Positions 48,121 through 60,996 of a stretch of DNA of 64,000 bases are shown here, piece after piece. A program made the position numbers and the translations under genes. This DNA is from Limanda limanda. Taxonomy: Eukaryota; Chordata; Actinopteri; Pleuronectiformes; Pleuronectidae. Under the pieces are notes generated by a model. The model did no database searches, had not been told where the DNA came from, and saw nothing but the letters and a program-made list of their open reading frames with translations. Position 1 is the stretch's first letter. The number at the start of each line of letters is the position of its first letter. The stretch is taken from positions 25,808,527-25,872,526 of the forward strand of contig NC_083646.1 of NCBI RefSeq assembly GCF_963576545.1, written 5' to 3'.

Positions 48121-48560
48121 CCCAGGCAGCCAGGTAAAGAATTAGCCCGCTGCAACTGGATTCCAAGGCCGCGGTGCTGGGTTTACACTTTCAACTCCCC
48201 CTTCCTTATCTCCCAGATTAGCCCGATAAGAGAATTATGAAGCCAGACGGACATCTAAAGCTTCCTGGGGGGTCAACGCCGTGATGAGAGACAGCCCGGG
48301 AGGGGAGACCGCCGCCTCTGAAACGCTTAACCCTCCCACAACATACATGCACACACATATGTGCGCTCATATGCACAGACCCCCACCCTGGGGCCCTATA
48401 CTTTTTCCTTTTGCTCCATCATCCCTTCTTTCCTTTATCAGGAAGAGAAGGAGCGGGAAACAAAAGAGTTGGGAAGTAGAGGAAGGGGGCGAGTACAGAT
48501 ATCCTTGCTTCTGTGACTTCCTTCCTGTGCATTCCTGGTTTTGTGACCCTCTTTCAAGGA
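48121..48560. other. candidate regulatory block
   Basis: Clean balanced sequence, including 'ggtaaagaattagcccgctg', 'cccagattagcccgataaga' and 'gaattatgaagccagacgg'. The AATTAGCCCG/GATTAGCCCG pair is a near-repeat of a homeodomain (PITX/OTX-like GATTA) site. No gene or repeat recognised. Confidence 0.38.
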
Positions 48561-49572
48561 CAAAGAGCTGAAACACACTTCGCTCATTCTATGCAAAATT
48601 TAGGGGAAAGGGGTAACAAATAAGCTTTGACAGTAAATAATAGTGTTCCGGAAATCACTGGTCACAGGAGCGAGTCAGCACCGTGCAGGTACAAACATCT
48701 TGACATATTTGTAACACTGAGTGTTAAATATCGTTGTTGTACAACAGTGTGGAAGAAGAGTAACAGCCTAAAAAAATTTTAACATTTTTCTTTTTACAAC
48801 ATGAATGTTGACAACAAAACAACTCTCCAATGCCTTTCATCAGCCAATATGTCAGACATTAGGATGTTAGTGTTTCCACCAAGGACAGTTCTTCCATGTG
48901 GCTCTGCTTTCCAGCTGCATTACCATTCAGTGATATAGAAAACCTTGAGAAAGAAAAAAAGTTCAAAACTGCATGTGCAAACACTGTAAACACGTTAAAA
49001 TATCAGGTTTTGTTCTATGTATGTGAATGTACGTATGTTCTCTATGCATGTGATATACATATAATTTGCAATTCAAGTTGAAGTACTAAAAGTGAAGTTA
49101 AATTCATTTGACCATAATGTCAGTATTTAACCAGTTAAACGTTACCAAAATGCAATTTTTTTGAAAGCACTTAAATCAGTTTAAGTGTCGGATGAAAAGT
49201 AGGAAAGATTTGAACAGTAAAGAATGAAAGGTGATTAAATTCAATGTTCACAAGTCTGTAGGCTGTAAATACTTAAAGTTTGGAAGACAACTTTAATGCA
49301 GAGTGAATTGCGATTGGTTAGATCACAAGCCATTACAAGTTATTTTTTATAGAAAACTTAAATGTATCAAAGAGTCATTGTCTTGAAAGTAGACATTTTA
49401 ACTAAGGGTTGGTAATATACAACTGATACATCCGACCCCTCTGGTCGAAGCTAAGCATCCAACCCACATGACCGTGCAAAGTTGTTTTTTTCAAAATACT
49501 TAATTTTTTGATGCTATTAGAAGATGAGGAGAGGATTTCAACAAATACGATGAAAACTGTTTCAGAACCAGA
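48561..49572. other. noncoding AT-rich sequence
   Basis: No gene, repeat or motif cluster recognised. Confidence 0.5.
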
Positions 49573-49859
49573 TAACCCTAACCCTAACCCCCATCTACCT
49601 TTTCCTTATGAAGCCTCAAATTCTTCCTGACCACCTAACCCTAAACCGGTGCATGTAAAGAAGTGTTTTCTCTACAACACAACACTAAAACTCCTCTCCT
49701 GCAGGCTTTACTGTTGGCAGTAGGAATGAGTAGGAACCTCACCCATCACACATCCTCCCTTTTGGCGAACACCTACTTGATGCCAGACCCTAAGACTTTT
49801 AAAGAGGCTTTAAAGGGACAACTTGTTCGTTCCCACCCATACCCTGACTAACCCTAACC
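49573..49859. repeat. three clusters of telomere-like TAACCC units
   Basis: TAACCCTAACCCTAACCC at 49573-49590, TAACCCTAAA at 49636-49645 and TAACCCTAACC at 49849-49859. All are in the same orientation within 290 bases. Too short to be a real interstitial telomere array. Confidence 0.7.
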
Positions 49860-50870
49860 ATGTTTCCCCCTGCACCTCACAACCAGCAAGTCTCGGCGTC
49901 CTTCCATCCCATGATTCATCCTCCGGCTCTGTCATCTGTGACGGTGACGCACCCTGTTTTGCCCGGGGCAATATTAAACCACTCACAGAGATTGCAGCTG
50001 CACCTACACCTCCATCATCCAAGCCCCAGCTCTGGTGTCATCTTTACCTATTGACTGGGCAAAGGTACCCCCGTGGACCCCTTAACTCCTAACTTCATTG
50101 CTCTTGTGCCAGACCAGCCAACCTCTCATGCCATGTTAATTTAATCCAAAAACACTTCCTATAGCAGCCTGTTAATGTCAAAGTAGATTTCCTCTGCTTT
50201 CTCTGTGACCCAGAAAAGAGCACCACCCTGCCACTTTGCCAGGAACCTTCCTCGGTTTAGTGTTTCCCAACAAACGGCAATATGCTTCAAAACCAATAAA
50301 CCTACCTCTGATATTTATTAGGCTGTTATTCAAGTATTCCCTCCCTGTTCAGCCAAATGCGGACACGCACGCATGCACGTAACTGTATGCACACATTTAT
50401 ACACACAACGAGACAGTCACACACCTTTCGTCAGCCGCAGACATATTAGAAATTCTAATGAGCAGCAGAAGATTAAAGAGCTGTGTTGTCTTGGGTGTTA
50501 CAGTACACGTCTCGCTTTACTGCGAGGACCAGAGGTCAAGAAGAGGAACACGGAGGGAGGAAATTGAAAACATTTCTTGATTAAAGGCCTCTGGAATATC
50601 TAACCTTTGACTGCACACTGCTCTGACAGTCATATGCTGCCTGGCCCGGGTCTTCACAGCTTGGTCGGGACTTCCAATAGCACCTGGAAAGAAAAGAGGA
50701 CTTACATCGACATCTGGGGACAAACTGGTAAAAGCAGCAGCCAGCTTGGCAGCAGTGGTTATTGCTTGGCCCATGTAACAGTGGAGAATGACATTGGCAT
50801 CTAATGGCTGCTGTGTTTCTGTATGGAAATAACAGGCACACATTGAACATTACCTTCTCCTCCACATTTT
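49860..50870. other. noncoding sequence with a cleaner block at 50440-50870
   Basis: 50440-50870 is balanced and repeat-free ('gcagcagaagattaaagagc', 'ttcttgattaaaggcctctg', 'tgctgcctggcccgggtctt'). Frames are open on both strands but unrecognised. 49860-50440 is plain, with loose CA-rich words near 50360-50430. Confidence 0.4.
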
Positions 50871-52636
50871 CCAGTTGACACTCAGGTGTTTTTGATCAGA
50901 ATACAGTCAAGTGTATTTAAAGTCTGATTAATAGGAAGAGCAGCACATAATAATTGCAGTGCATAAATTATAATAAAAAGCGAACACATTATCTTTTTAA
51001 TGCTAGATCTCAGGTTTGCTTTAAGCTGACCAAGGAGTGAAAAACAAACAATTTCCACAAACTTTATGGTGCACATCTCCACTTTTTCCTCTCATTCAGT
51101 AAAGCCACTGTTTCCTGATGTCCTCTGACCCCACAACCCATAAACCCCCCCACCCACCCAGCGCTTTGCTTATCAACCCTCGGTCAGCTCTGTCATCAAT
51201 CTCTCAGTTAAAATCTCCTTGTTTCTGCCAGTTGTTTCCTCGACTGCCAGCTTGTTTGCTGAGACCCTGCAATAGCTCCCCCCTTTCCTGCCAGGTTGGT
51301 CTGAGGCCAATAAAACTGTCGTGGTCAGTCATAAGAAACCCTGGGAGAGTGGGAGAAAGGGGAGTTGGGGGGGTTGAACGAAGGTGGGGAGGGGTAGCGT
51401 GGTCATAGCTCAAAACAGGCTCAGTTGGACCTGACTGGCTCGGCCGAGGGGAGGGTTTCGCTTTTTGGATCTCCAAAAAACTTGGAGGGTTAATAAATGG
51501 CATTTAAATGAGAGAGTAAAACACAACTTTTGCATAAAGTCATCAGTTAAAGTTAATTACAGAATATATGGCGGTTCGATTGAATGGGTCTCTGGGGTGT
51601 GATCAGGAGGAGAAGCTGCAGGCCAGTCGTACAGAGTCGTCCGATGAGCAGCAGTGACTCACGCACATTCCTTAAACTGGGACCTGGTCTGTGTAAAAAA
51701 GGACTTCAGTTAGTGGGAATGATTCATCCTGGGCCGCCATGAAAGCAAATGTTGGTCACTACCATACTCAAGTCTGGAAACAGCCAGCGATTAAAAGCTG
51801 CTATAGGCAAGATTTGTAGGCGAATTACAATAGTGATATTCTACACTTGTTCCTCAACACAGGTTGAAGGTGTTAGGGTCTTTCTTCAGTACGTTTTCCA
51901 GAAAGCATTTTTTTTTTTCAATTAACACTATAGAGAGACAATAAAATACTGTAGCTATATGTTTCAATGCACAACAGACTCAGTCAAATCCCTTGCCTTA
52001 TACTGAAGAAAACTGTTTGTCACAATTATCAGTTTCCTCTACATTTTTTTGTGTACCTCATGTAACACATGGAGCAAACAGGCAAATAAATTTGATCAAA
52101 AAATCACAAGTCTTTACTTGCAAACAATTAGGTAAAGGATTTTGTACTAAAATGACGATTTTGGTGCCTGAGCTCTGTACTGAAATAGTTGCCCTGCTAA
52201 CAGGCAACATAAACATGCATATGCCTAGTAAACATTACACTAACTCTACGCGGTCCTGGCAACATTTAACATTAACTTGCAGTTTGCAAGGAGCTACCTC
52301 AAACTCGATTCGACACAACAGCAAAATGCCTAAAGCTAAATGGTTGAAAGTTTGGCTAACGAAAAGTATTATCCTGTAATATTGTTTGTGTAAATTTTGC
52401 ATGAATTAAACCAATTTATAACATTTTATAATGCTGCTTATTATTATTATTATGAGTGAAAATCTAAATGAATGAGTAAATTAGTTTTTCCTTATTGCAG
52501 GTGGTCAAAAGCATGTTTCCCCTCCTTCCTTTCCTTGATGAAAAAACTGCTACATGGATGTCAATCAGTTTATCACAGTACCATAAGCATCTTGTTAGCC
52601 CATGATGAACTGTGGATAACAATGGTGTAGAGGTTC

Positions 52637-52639
<3 letters not shown>
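50871..52639. other. noncoding sequence with a cleaner block at 51110-51500
   Basis: 51110-51500 is balanced, with C-rich and G-rich stretches ('gagttgggggggttgaacg'), 'gccaataaaactgtcgtgg' and 'ggagggttaataaatgg'. 51780-52640 is AT-rich. Its 128-codon plus frame (51993-52379) is unrecognised and lacks context. A TTATTATTATTATTA stub lies near 52440. Confidence 0.45.

Positions 52640-52700
<61 letters not shown>
52640..52700. repeat. perfect (TG)30 microsatellite
   Basis: Uninterrupted TG. It faces the (CA)33 array 174 bases downstream. Confidence 0.98.
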
Positions 52701-52701
<1 letters not shown>

Positions 52702-52872
52702 TGCGCATTTAGAGGGTTCTGTTACGTTTCAGACAGAGGCCTTTGTTAATGCTTGTGAGTGTTGGGGTGCAGCCGTGCATGCAATCAGTCTGTGTTCCTT
52801 TATAATTTTCAATAACTCGTTTTTTTGCCTCTTAAAACTCAGCGCCAACTCACCAACACAATCACACATTCT

Positions 52873-52874
<2 letters not shown>
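52701..52874. other. spacer between opposed TG and CA arrays
   Basis: 174 bases of unique mixed sequence that would form the loop if the two arrays paired. No feature recognised. Confidence 0.7.

Positions 52875-52940
<66 letters not shown>
52875..52940. repeat. perfect (CA)33 microsatellite
   Basis: Uninterrupted CA, the reverse complement of the (TG)30 array at 52640-52700. Confidence 0.98.
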
Positions 52941-52942
<2 letters not shown>

Positions 52943-53639
52943 TACAGAGAAACACATCTAGCAAAAAAACTCCAAGCCAAATGATATAAGCCAGTTCCTT
53001 ATTCAACCAGCAGACGACATGTGTTTCTCATGTTGCTCTGACAGTCCCTTTACATGAGATTTTCATGTTTTATATCAGACCAAAAGGGACAGAAAGTCTA
53101 ATCTGTGTGTATCATGTTATAAAGTACAAATCGCATTGAGGGAAAATGCCAGAAAGAGAAGAATGAAAGGTTGGGGGGGTGGGGGCGGGAGTGGTGGTGT
53201 ATAAATCTTCATGGGGTTTGCAGGGAAGGAAACTCTAATGCTGAGGAACAAGAAGCACATGTAGCGAGCAAGCTACCAGGAAATTGGTATAGTCTTGTAT
53301 GATTTTATAGGGATCTTGGGCATGCCCTTCACATTAATTAGGATGTGGAGTGCGGAGGTATTTTTTACAGGAAACTAAGTATAGAACCCCTGCTGTCTGC
53401 CTCAGGGCTCCGGCTCCTGAGTCAAAAAAAAACCTTAGAAGACTCTGTAACCAAAGTAAAGCAGGATAATGCAGGTCATATGCACACAAACACGCTGACA
53501 CACACCAAGTGGCATGAAGGCATGCATAAGCAGATACACTGTATTCACATATGGAGGAGAGGTTACATGTTGAGGACAAACAAATGGGAAAAAGAGCTTG
53601 CGGAGGTCTGAGTGCAGGTACTTAGTTTATGTGGACTTT
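52941..53639. other. noncoding sequence
   Basis: Plain sequence with a G-rich stretch near 53172-53196. No gene or repeat recognised. Confidence 0.5.
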
Positions 53640-53960
53640 TAGCTTGATTATGGTTTTGCCGCTTTTCATTTTAGGAGTGATGTTTGGCAAAATCTCTTCC
53701 TTTGTAACAACAGAAAGCCTTAAATTAGATGAAGGCTCCATCCATACTATTACATTTTTATTTGTAAACTCTGCTGGCCCTTTTTTGGTTGGAAAACTAA
53801 AGGGGAGCATTTTAGTCTGGACGGGTAGAAACTGAGATGTTTGGATACGAGGAAACTTAAGTGCTTGCTTGTTAGGTATTTTCATGCACAACATAGTATT
53901 CAATGATTCATCGGGCTCCTATCACATGACCCTCCTCTTAAGGAAAAACTAGCAGCATCA
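53640..53960. repeat. possible decayed DNA-transposon-type dispersed repeat
   Basis: The run 'ggctccatccatactatta', 'ttttagtctggacgggtaga', 'aactgagatgtttggatacg', then 'attcatcgggctcctatcac', 'atgaccctcctc' recalls the 'gttttagtgtggacgggcaaaac...cctatcacatgaccc' layout of a fish dispersed repeat. Both strands are open here (68 and 93 codons), but neither peptide is recognised. Confidence 0.35.
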
Positions 53961-54225
53961 GCCTCAGCGACCAGTGTAGAAGACAACATGGATGAGAAAT
54001 CACGTTGTTAACCCTGTTGTATTTGCCAACAACTGTTGTGCTGTTAAATTCTGCATTTTAAAATGATACAACTCTTTACAGTCGTAGGAGATAAACAATC
54101 ATTCGAGCAATCTGCAAAAATTCCATGAACATGATCCCAGCAAGTTAAATATGAAAAACTTCCATTCTTACCTCAGAGAAGCATTCCCGCTTTAGTCTCA
54201 TTTCTTCTTTTAACCCCATGTGTCC
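53961..54225. other. noncoding sequence
   Basis: No feature recognised. Confidence 0.5.
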
Positions 54226-54273
<48 letters not shown>

Positions 54274-54310
54274 GTGTGTGTGTTTGTATGTGTGTTTGTA
54301 TGTGTGGGTG
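54226..54310. repeat. imperfect (TG)n microsatellite
   Basis: A TG array of about 20 perfect units, followed by TATG/TTTG-interrupted units. Confidence 0.96.
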
Positions 54311-56065
54311 AATGTTAACTGCTCATTTGCAAACTCCTCTCCTTTCTGCCCACCCAGGTAGTTCTTCAAAAGTACACAACGGTAACTTCATCCTCTGTCT
54401 ACTTAAATATGGCACTGCTGAAAGGCCTGTGTTCAGTCCCCAAACTTAATGGAGACCGAAAGAAACCCCAAAAAGTTAAAGAATAATGCCACAAAGCGAA
54501 GTCAACATCACACACCAGTAGGAATGCATGTGTGAATTTCTGTGTGTACACTGCTGAAAAATGGTTTAATTCCGTGTTTTATTTCTGTAACTATAGTCTT
54601 TACCATTTAATTTTTTTGTCATGAAATCAACCTCTCTTTTGGCTACTATTTATTTCCACTGGCCAATTAATGAATTTTCATTTCTTAATTAGTTTTCGGC
54701 AGTATAGTAGCTTTCATTGTTAGCGGTGGAGCCGGCCATTCCATGTAGGTAATCCAGCGTTACTGTTTGTAATTTTATCTTGCTGGTATCAGCCTGAACT
54801 GTTCAGCTCTGTTCATTCTCTTTCCAATATAACATTTCCTTCTGCTGAAAAAAGTGTTCAAATGGCAAAACATATATTTATTGTGAAGCAGCAATAAAAC
54901 AAAATAATACATTGTTGTTGTGAATAAGGTTATTTTTGACACCTCCAATTTATTAGCAAGGAAACAAACGTTTTGGTCCTTTGTTGCATGAGACAAAAAA
55001 CATGTGTTGTGTGCAGCATAAAATCAGTCAATTACAAAAATAATTCTCCTTTATTAAATCAATGTGAGTTTGTTTGAGTGCACTGTGATTAAATAACCCG
55101 GTGACTATTTGCTGTTTTTTTAAACCACAAAATAAAAGCTGTAATTCTGCTTACAGCTTACAGCTACAAAACAAACATTTTGAATGTTGATGCCATGAAG
55201 AAGATCAGCAACCGTCATGTGTCTGTCTGTGTCAGTCCGAAATGGTGCAATTAAAAAATCTAACCATCGTAATGGTCTGGCTGCATTTTGACCTGAGGTT
55301 GGATCCAGTTGCCGTCTACTGCTGTTGTTTATTAGACGACGTAGAAGAACTCAGTCCACAGACTGAAGGGACACTGCCCCACTGACTGCTACTGGTCGCC
55401 TGTTTATTACGTTTTTATTAATATTTAATATATTGTGTTTCCCACTGAACTCAACACTGCACCACCTCAAGCAATTTATATTAGACATGTCAAGTTTGAA
55501 GCCGTTAAGATAAATGTTTTTTAAGATACATTTTCTTCACACAGAAAGACAGACTGACGTTTGTGGAATTAGAAGTTATGTACAGGTGGTAAGAGGTAAA
55601 AATCATTATACTCCTGAATTTCTGCTCATTTTTAAACTTTCTTTATTTTTTTGTGAATCAATAATAAAAATCCCTTTTGGGATGAAATGATCAAACCTAC
55701 ATAATTGTGCAATCAGTGACAAGTCTGCGTTTTTCTTTATTCCTGAACCTTTGTGGTCCCGCACAGAGAAACCTGAGGGAAGATCTGCCGCTGCTGAGGA
55801 GGAAGAGTCATCGGAGTGTGTAGCACAGTGTCAGGACAAGCTGTGTCTAAACGTCTCTATGTATGTTTACACAATCTAATGCACAAGTTCAAAGGTGAAG
55901 GGGAAAAGGGCTTTTAATGTTTCCGGGTTTATTTATTCAGCCTAGTGTCTGGCTAAGAACTAACTCCCACCCGCCCCATCCCTCACCCACCCTCCCCACC
56001 CTGCCTCAGTCCAGGCCCTCCTACAGAGGTTCCCACCTCAAATGACATCGCAAAGCCTGCACTGT
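54311..56065. other. noncoding sequence, no gene recognised
   Basis: 54580-54760 is A/T-rich but structured ('ccaattaatgaattttca', 'cttaattagttttcgg'). 55770-55860, after a moderate acceptor-like tract ending cccgcacag, is open for 37 codons (KPEGRSAAAEEEESSECVAQ...) but lacks a donor and a recognised match. 55965-56040 is C-rich. Confidence 0.45.
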
Positions 56066-56190
56066 GATTGGTGAAGAGCACAATGTGGTCTATGTGAAGG
56101 GGGCGCGTTGTAACTTCTATCCACATGTTTTCCGAAGCGAGTTAAGTACACACAGTAGTATATAAGGGCAATAAATCAGCAAACAGTCGA
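56066..56190 (+). promoter_or_regulatory. candidate RNA polymerase II core promoter
   Basis: In order on the plus strand: an inverted CCAAT box GATTGG (56066-56071), a GC-rich GGGGGCGCG (56098-56106) and TATATAAG (56159-56166). A start site would be expected at about 56190. The spacing is loosely promoter-like, although the CCAAT box is somewhat far upstream. No convincing frame follows within 1 kb, so it would serve a noncoding or spliced transcript. Chance assembly of common motifs is possible. Confidence 0.3.
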
Positions 56191-56741
56191 CCACAACAGT
56201 CCCGCTCATTTCTGTGGATGGGGGGGGGGGGCTCTGTTATCAATTTCAAATAGCTCATGTAATTTTCTTTACAAGCGCAGATCTTGACTGTTTTAATGAT
56301 AAGTCAAGAGAACAGAAGTGAAATCAAAATTATGAGTGGAAACTTGTGGCATCTGTGTTGCATGTGTACTAAAAAATAAATCGGTGTTGCTCTCATTCTG
56401 AGCAGATGTTCCAAAAATGTGAATGTGCGCACGCACAAACACACACAAACACACACACACTATAAAATTTGCTTTAGGTAGGCAGGCACAATATGCCAAA
56501 CTTTAACTGTTGTTCCTGTGAGCACAGTCAATCATAAAGAGTTGAGCCATTTTATGTGGCCAACTTGCTGTTAGTGGATTGTGTTGGCACTTCGGCCAGA
56601 GACTCGTAAAATTGACATGTCTGTAAATTCATGCATTTATTGACACAGATGAATGGATGTCTCTGCTATTTCATTCTGTTCTTTTCTCTACATTCTAAAC
56701 CAGTTTGAGGGTTTTACCCCGGTCTAAAGGAAGTGATTTTC
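56191..56741. other. noncoding sequence with a poly-G run and a short (CA)n
   Basis: Twelve G at 56220-56231 and interrupted CA at 56437-56461. Otherwise AT-rich, with no gene. Confidence 0.6.
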
Positions 56742-56744
56742 TTT

Positions 56745-56758
56745 ATATCTTTCTTTCT

Positions 56759-56794
<36 letters not shown>

Positions 56795-56855
56795 GATTTC
56801 CTTCTTTCTTTCTTTCTTACTTTCTCTCTTTCTGTCTGTCTTTCTTTCTTTTTTT
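56745..56855. repeat. (TTTC)n polypyrimidine microsatellite
   Basis: An interrupted TTTC/CTTT array of about 110 bases. A/G interruptions fall near 56795 and 56819, and TCTG units near 56830. Almost pure pyrimidine on the plus strand. Confidence 0.96.
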
Positions 56856-58048
<1,193 letters not shown>

Positions 58049-58787
58049 ACCCATTAACATCTGTTTTTTGCAATGGGAATGGAGTCAATCAGCATTCCAA
58101 TCCCAGGTTTTTATCTGCAATGCTGACACTGCATCTTCTCCGGCTAGACGTGATGACGCATGTTGAACTTCAGGCGTTGGCGTGTTTTACATCTTGGGAC
58201 CAACATACAACAACAAGTTTTTCTCCATATCAGGCAAGCTGCAACATTGCCAACATTTCCGAGACATTGGTTTTGCAAGGAGGATTTTGGCACGTTAGAG
58301 ACATCAAGCATGACTCACCAGGAAGAAAACAACAAAGGCAAACTCATCTACTCGCTACTGGTGTTTAAAAAACCTGCATATACACATGTTGGTACTAATC
58401 GTGGTGTAAAAGAGGGATTAAAGGTCATTTCCAAAGAAAGTGTCGCTTTGTTTGGTTTACTCAGCTGTCCAGGAACACCTTCAGCATCCACACAGCTACA
58501 GGATGCACTGTACATCTGTACATTATGGGTTAAATGTGCCATGAATTATGTATAGGGCTTTCATTCCAGTAGAATCTTTTCATGTCCCAAATTTCTTGGC
58601 ATTGAGGGAAGGAACAGCCTTTGTTGATGAGTTATGGTTATTTAGTCATATTGCTTCGTTAGATGCATCAACATTTTTTGAACTAAAGTCAACAAAAGCA
58701 AACCGGCTGCAGGCTTGACAGCAAACTAACTCTGCTTTCCCAGTCTCATTTTTTCAATTTCACCCTCACCCTCCCTGTGCTAACGAG
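58049..58787. other. noncoding sequence, possibly repeat-derived
   Basis: 58080-58350 reads like a dispersed repeat ('gacgtgatgacgcatgtt', 'accaacatacaacaacaagt', 'tttttctccatatcaggcaa', 'caacatttccgagacattgg'), but I cannot name it. The 131-codon frame at 58160-58555 has no recognised product. Confidence 0.35.
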
Positions 58788-59003
58788 ATGTGCCAGTCAC
58801 CGGACACCCTGCTGGCTGCAGAGAGCATTGCCTCTGTGGGACAGATGAGGAGCAGGCTTTTGCCGATCAGCCTGGCTGGAAATCAGGAATGCCCTCCGTC
58901 TCCACCTCCTCATCCTCTGCCACCTCCTCCTCCTCCTTCCTTTGCTAATGGCTCATACCAAACTCACCAGGAGATCTGTGACCGCACCATCCTCAAACCA
59001 TGA
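58788..59003 (+). other. small proline-rich ORF, unrecognised
   Basis: ATG (G at -3) opens 71 codons to TGA: MCQSPDTLLAAESIASVGQM..., a Pro-rich middle (PPSPPPHPLPPPPPP) and the end CDRTILKP. It follows a C/T-rich tract. A second frame is also open through Ser codons of the same CCTCCT run. The Pro-rich part is a (CCT)n artefact. Coding status is doubtful. Confidence 0.15.
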
Positions 59004-60963
59004 GAAGACTGCCACCAACTTCCCCAGGGGAGGAGGATTATGAGCACAAATGCTTTGCATCTGTGTCCTTTCTATCTGTGCATGCCAGAGTCCTATTTCT
59101 ACATAAGCTACATGTAATGGGAGGCGGACTCATGTCCCCAGAGGATAAAGTTTCAAGCAGGGAGCATAAATAAGAAAAGACACTCAGTCAGTTTATTAAT
59201 GTCTCTTATCACTGCTGAAGATTTCTTTCATGAGCTATTGATTACAGCCTGTGGGGAGCCAGCGGTGCAATTTAAATGTAGTCATGGACAAGTGAATGTC
59301 ATGAAACTGTTTCCATCGATACTCATGCTTGTTAAGAGATTTTATTAAACAAAAATGCGGAAAAGATGTTTCACTACTGTTCTGGTATTTTTATTATTTT
59401 ATTTTTATGAGAACATAATTTTTTCCCCTCTCTTTCCGTTTTATTTCTTTGCCTGAGTTTACATTCTCTTTACTGCCCCTTCTCCGGAGTTCAGCTGGAA
59501 GTGCTCTGTTTTCTCCACAAGAATTTTACGACACTCTAACAGAGTGTTGAGACACAAAACACTTAAGCGGCGCTGGAAAAGACGGCGGGACAGGACGGAC
59601 AAACATGGACACAAAGCCTTGGAGAAATGAGGAGGGAGAGGGAGACCGACAGGACGAGAGATGGAGAGAGAAAGATAGAAAGCGTCCAACATATTTCAGC
59701 ATGATGACCAGGCATTTCTTTTCCTTGTTTAAAGCAATTTCCAAATCTCACAGGAAGTGTATGTTTGACTTCCAGAGGACATATGGTGTTAAATGTACCT
59801 GCTCTGCCCAGTTCTGCTCTGATTTGACGGTGATGAGCTGCATCTCACATGCTTCACGGTTCACAGCAGCGCTACAGCATCTGTTCAATGTCTGTCCGAG
59901 GGTTGATATGCATTTATAGAGCCAATAAGTGCACAAGTGACAGGGGTGGGTGGAATAGTTCGCCCCAGATTAATCAGATTCAGTGCAATAACCCTGCAAT
60001 CCTAGAAGTCTGAGCAGAAACCCTAGGATCTTAATTTAGACTTGCGTTTCTTACCCCTCTGAAGTAGACAAAGAGGTAATTTGCAAAAGCATCTGGATCC
60101 GGTGGCGAAGCGGGCCAAGCGGTATAAGAGTACATTCCCATCCGCAGCCCCACTCCCAAAACCCCCTCCACCCAGCCCCCTTTCCCCTCCAACCACCACC
60201 CTCGTCTGTTTATCATAGGATCTCCAACACACAATCAAACATGAAAGGATGAGTGCTCGCAAGAGCCTTTTTAGATTTTGTGGAAATGTGACATCTCTGG
60301 AAACATTTAGCCTGTCATAGCTGCTGCTGCTCTTCAAAGAGTGCCGAGAGGAATAGATTAATGTTGCTTCTGTAACAAACCTTCTTCCTGTCTGTCCTCT
60401 TTTCCTACTGAACACACTGGCTCCCTATATCTACTGTAACCATACGCAGAGATTACTGACGGTATGGTAATAGGGCAGCAAGTTATTTTAAGATGTGAAT
60501 GTGTATAAACATTGCAGTGGCCATGATTTCTGACTAATAAGACATTTGTGCCCAAGTTTAATATCTCAACAAAATGTCTTTATCTCATTATGCAATCTGA
60601 ATTTAAACTAATTAATATGTCTTTGAGTTATACTGACGAAATAGGAAGGTGTGTGAATGCAAAGGAAGGTACTGTGCATTATACGGAACACAATTCGGTA
60701 TGAAGGCAGTGGAAAGACATAAGAGGGCATAGATAGACTTCATCTCAGCACAAACTGAGATGAAAACATCTTGAAACAGTGTCTGAGATCAAAGGCAATG
60801 CGAATAATGCTAGTTAGCAACTGTAGCTAAGTGACTATAAAGTCAATTTATTGGCTGCAGTCTGCAGGTGAGGTTGAAACATACTATTAAGACAGCTTTA
60901 GATCATATAATGGGATAAGATTCAAGAGATTGCAAAAATAAATGCTGAGTGGTACTCTGCCCA
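59004..60963. other. noncoding sequence, no gene recognised
   Basis: 59010-59260 and 60080-60320 are more balanced. 59330-59470 and 60480-60960 are AT-rich. 59620-59690 is purine-rich. Frames are short and unrecognised. Confidence 0.5.
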
Positions 60964-60996
60964 ATAAATATATTAATAGTACATTAATATATTTAT
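60964..60996. repeat. perfect AT palindrome, 14-bp arms
   Basis: ATAAATATATTAAT (60964-60977), loop AGTAC, then ATTAATATATTTAT (60983-60996), an exact reverse complement. Confidence 0.9.

Noticed and set aside
58160..58555. 131-codon plus frame after the TATC array
   Set aside because: Overlaps sequence that reads like a dispersed repeat and shows no recognisable domain.
60023..60415. 130-codon minus frame with a Gly-rich centre
   Set aside because: The Gly run is the translation of a C-rich stretch. No start or splice support.
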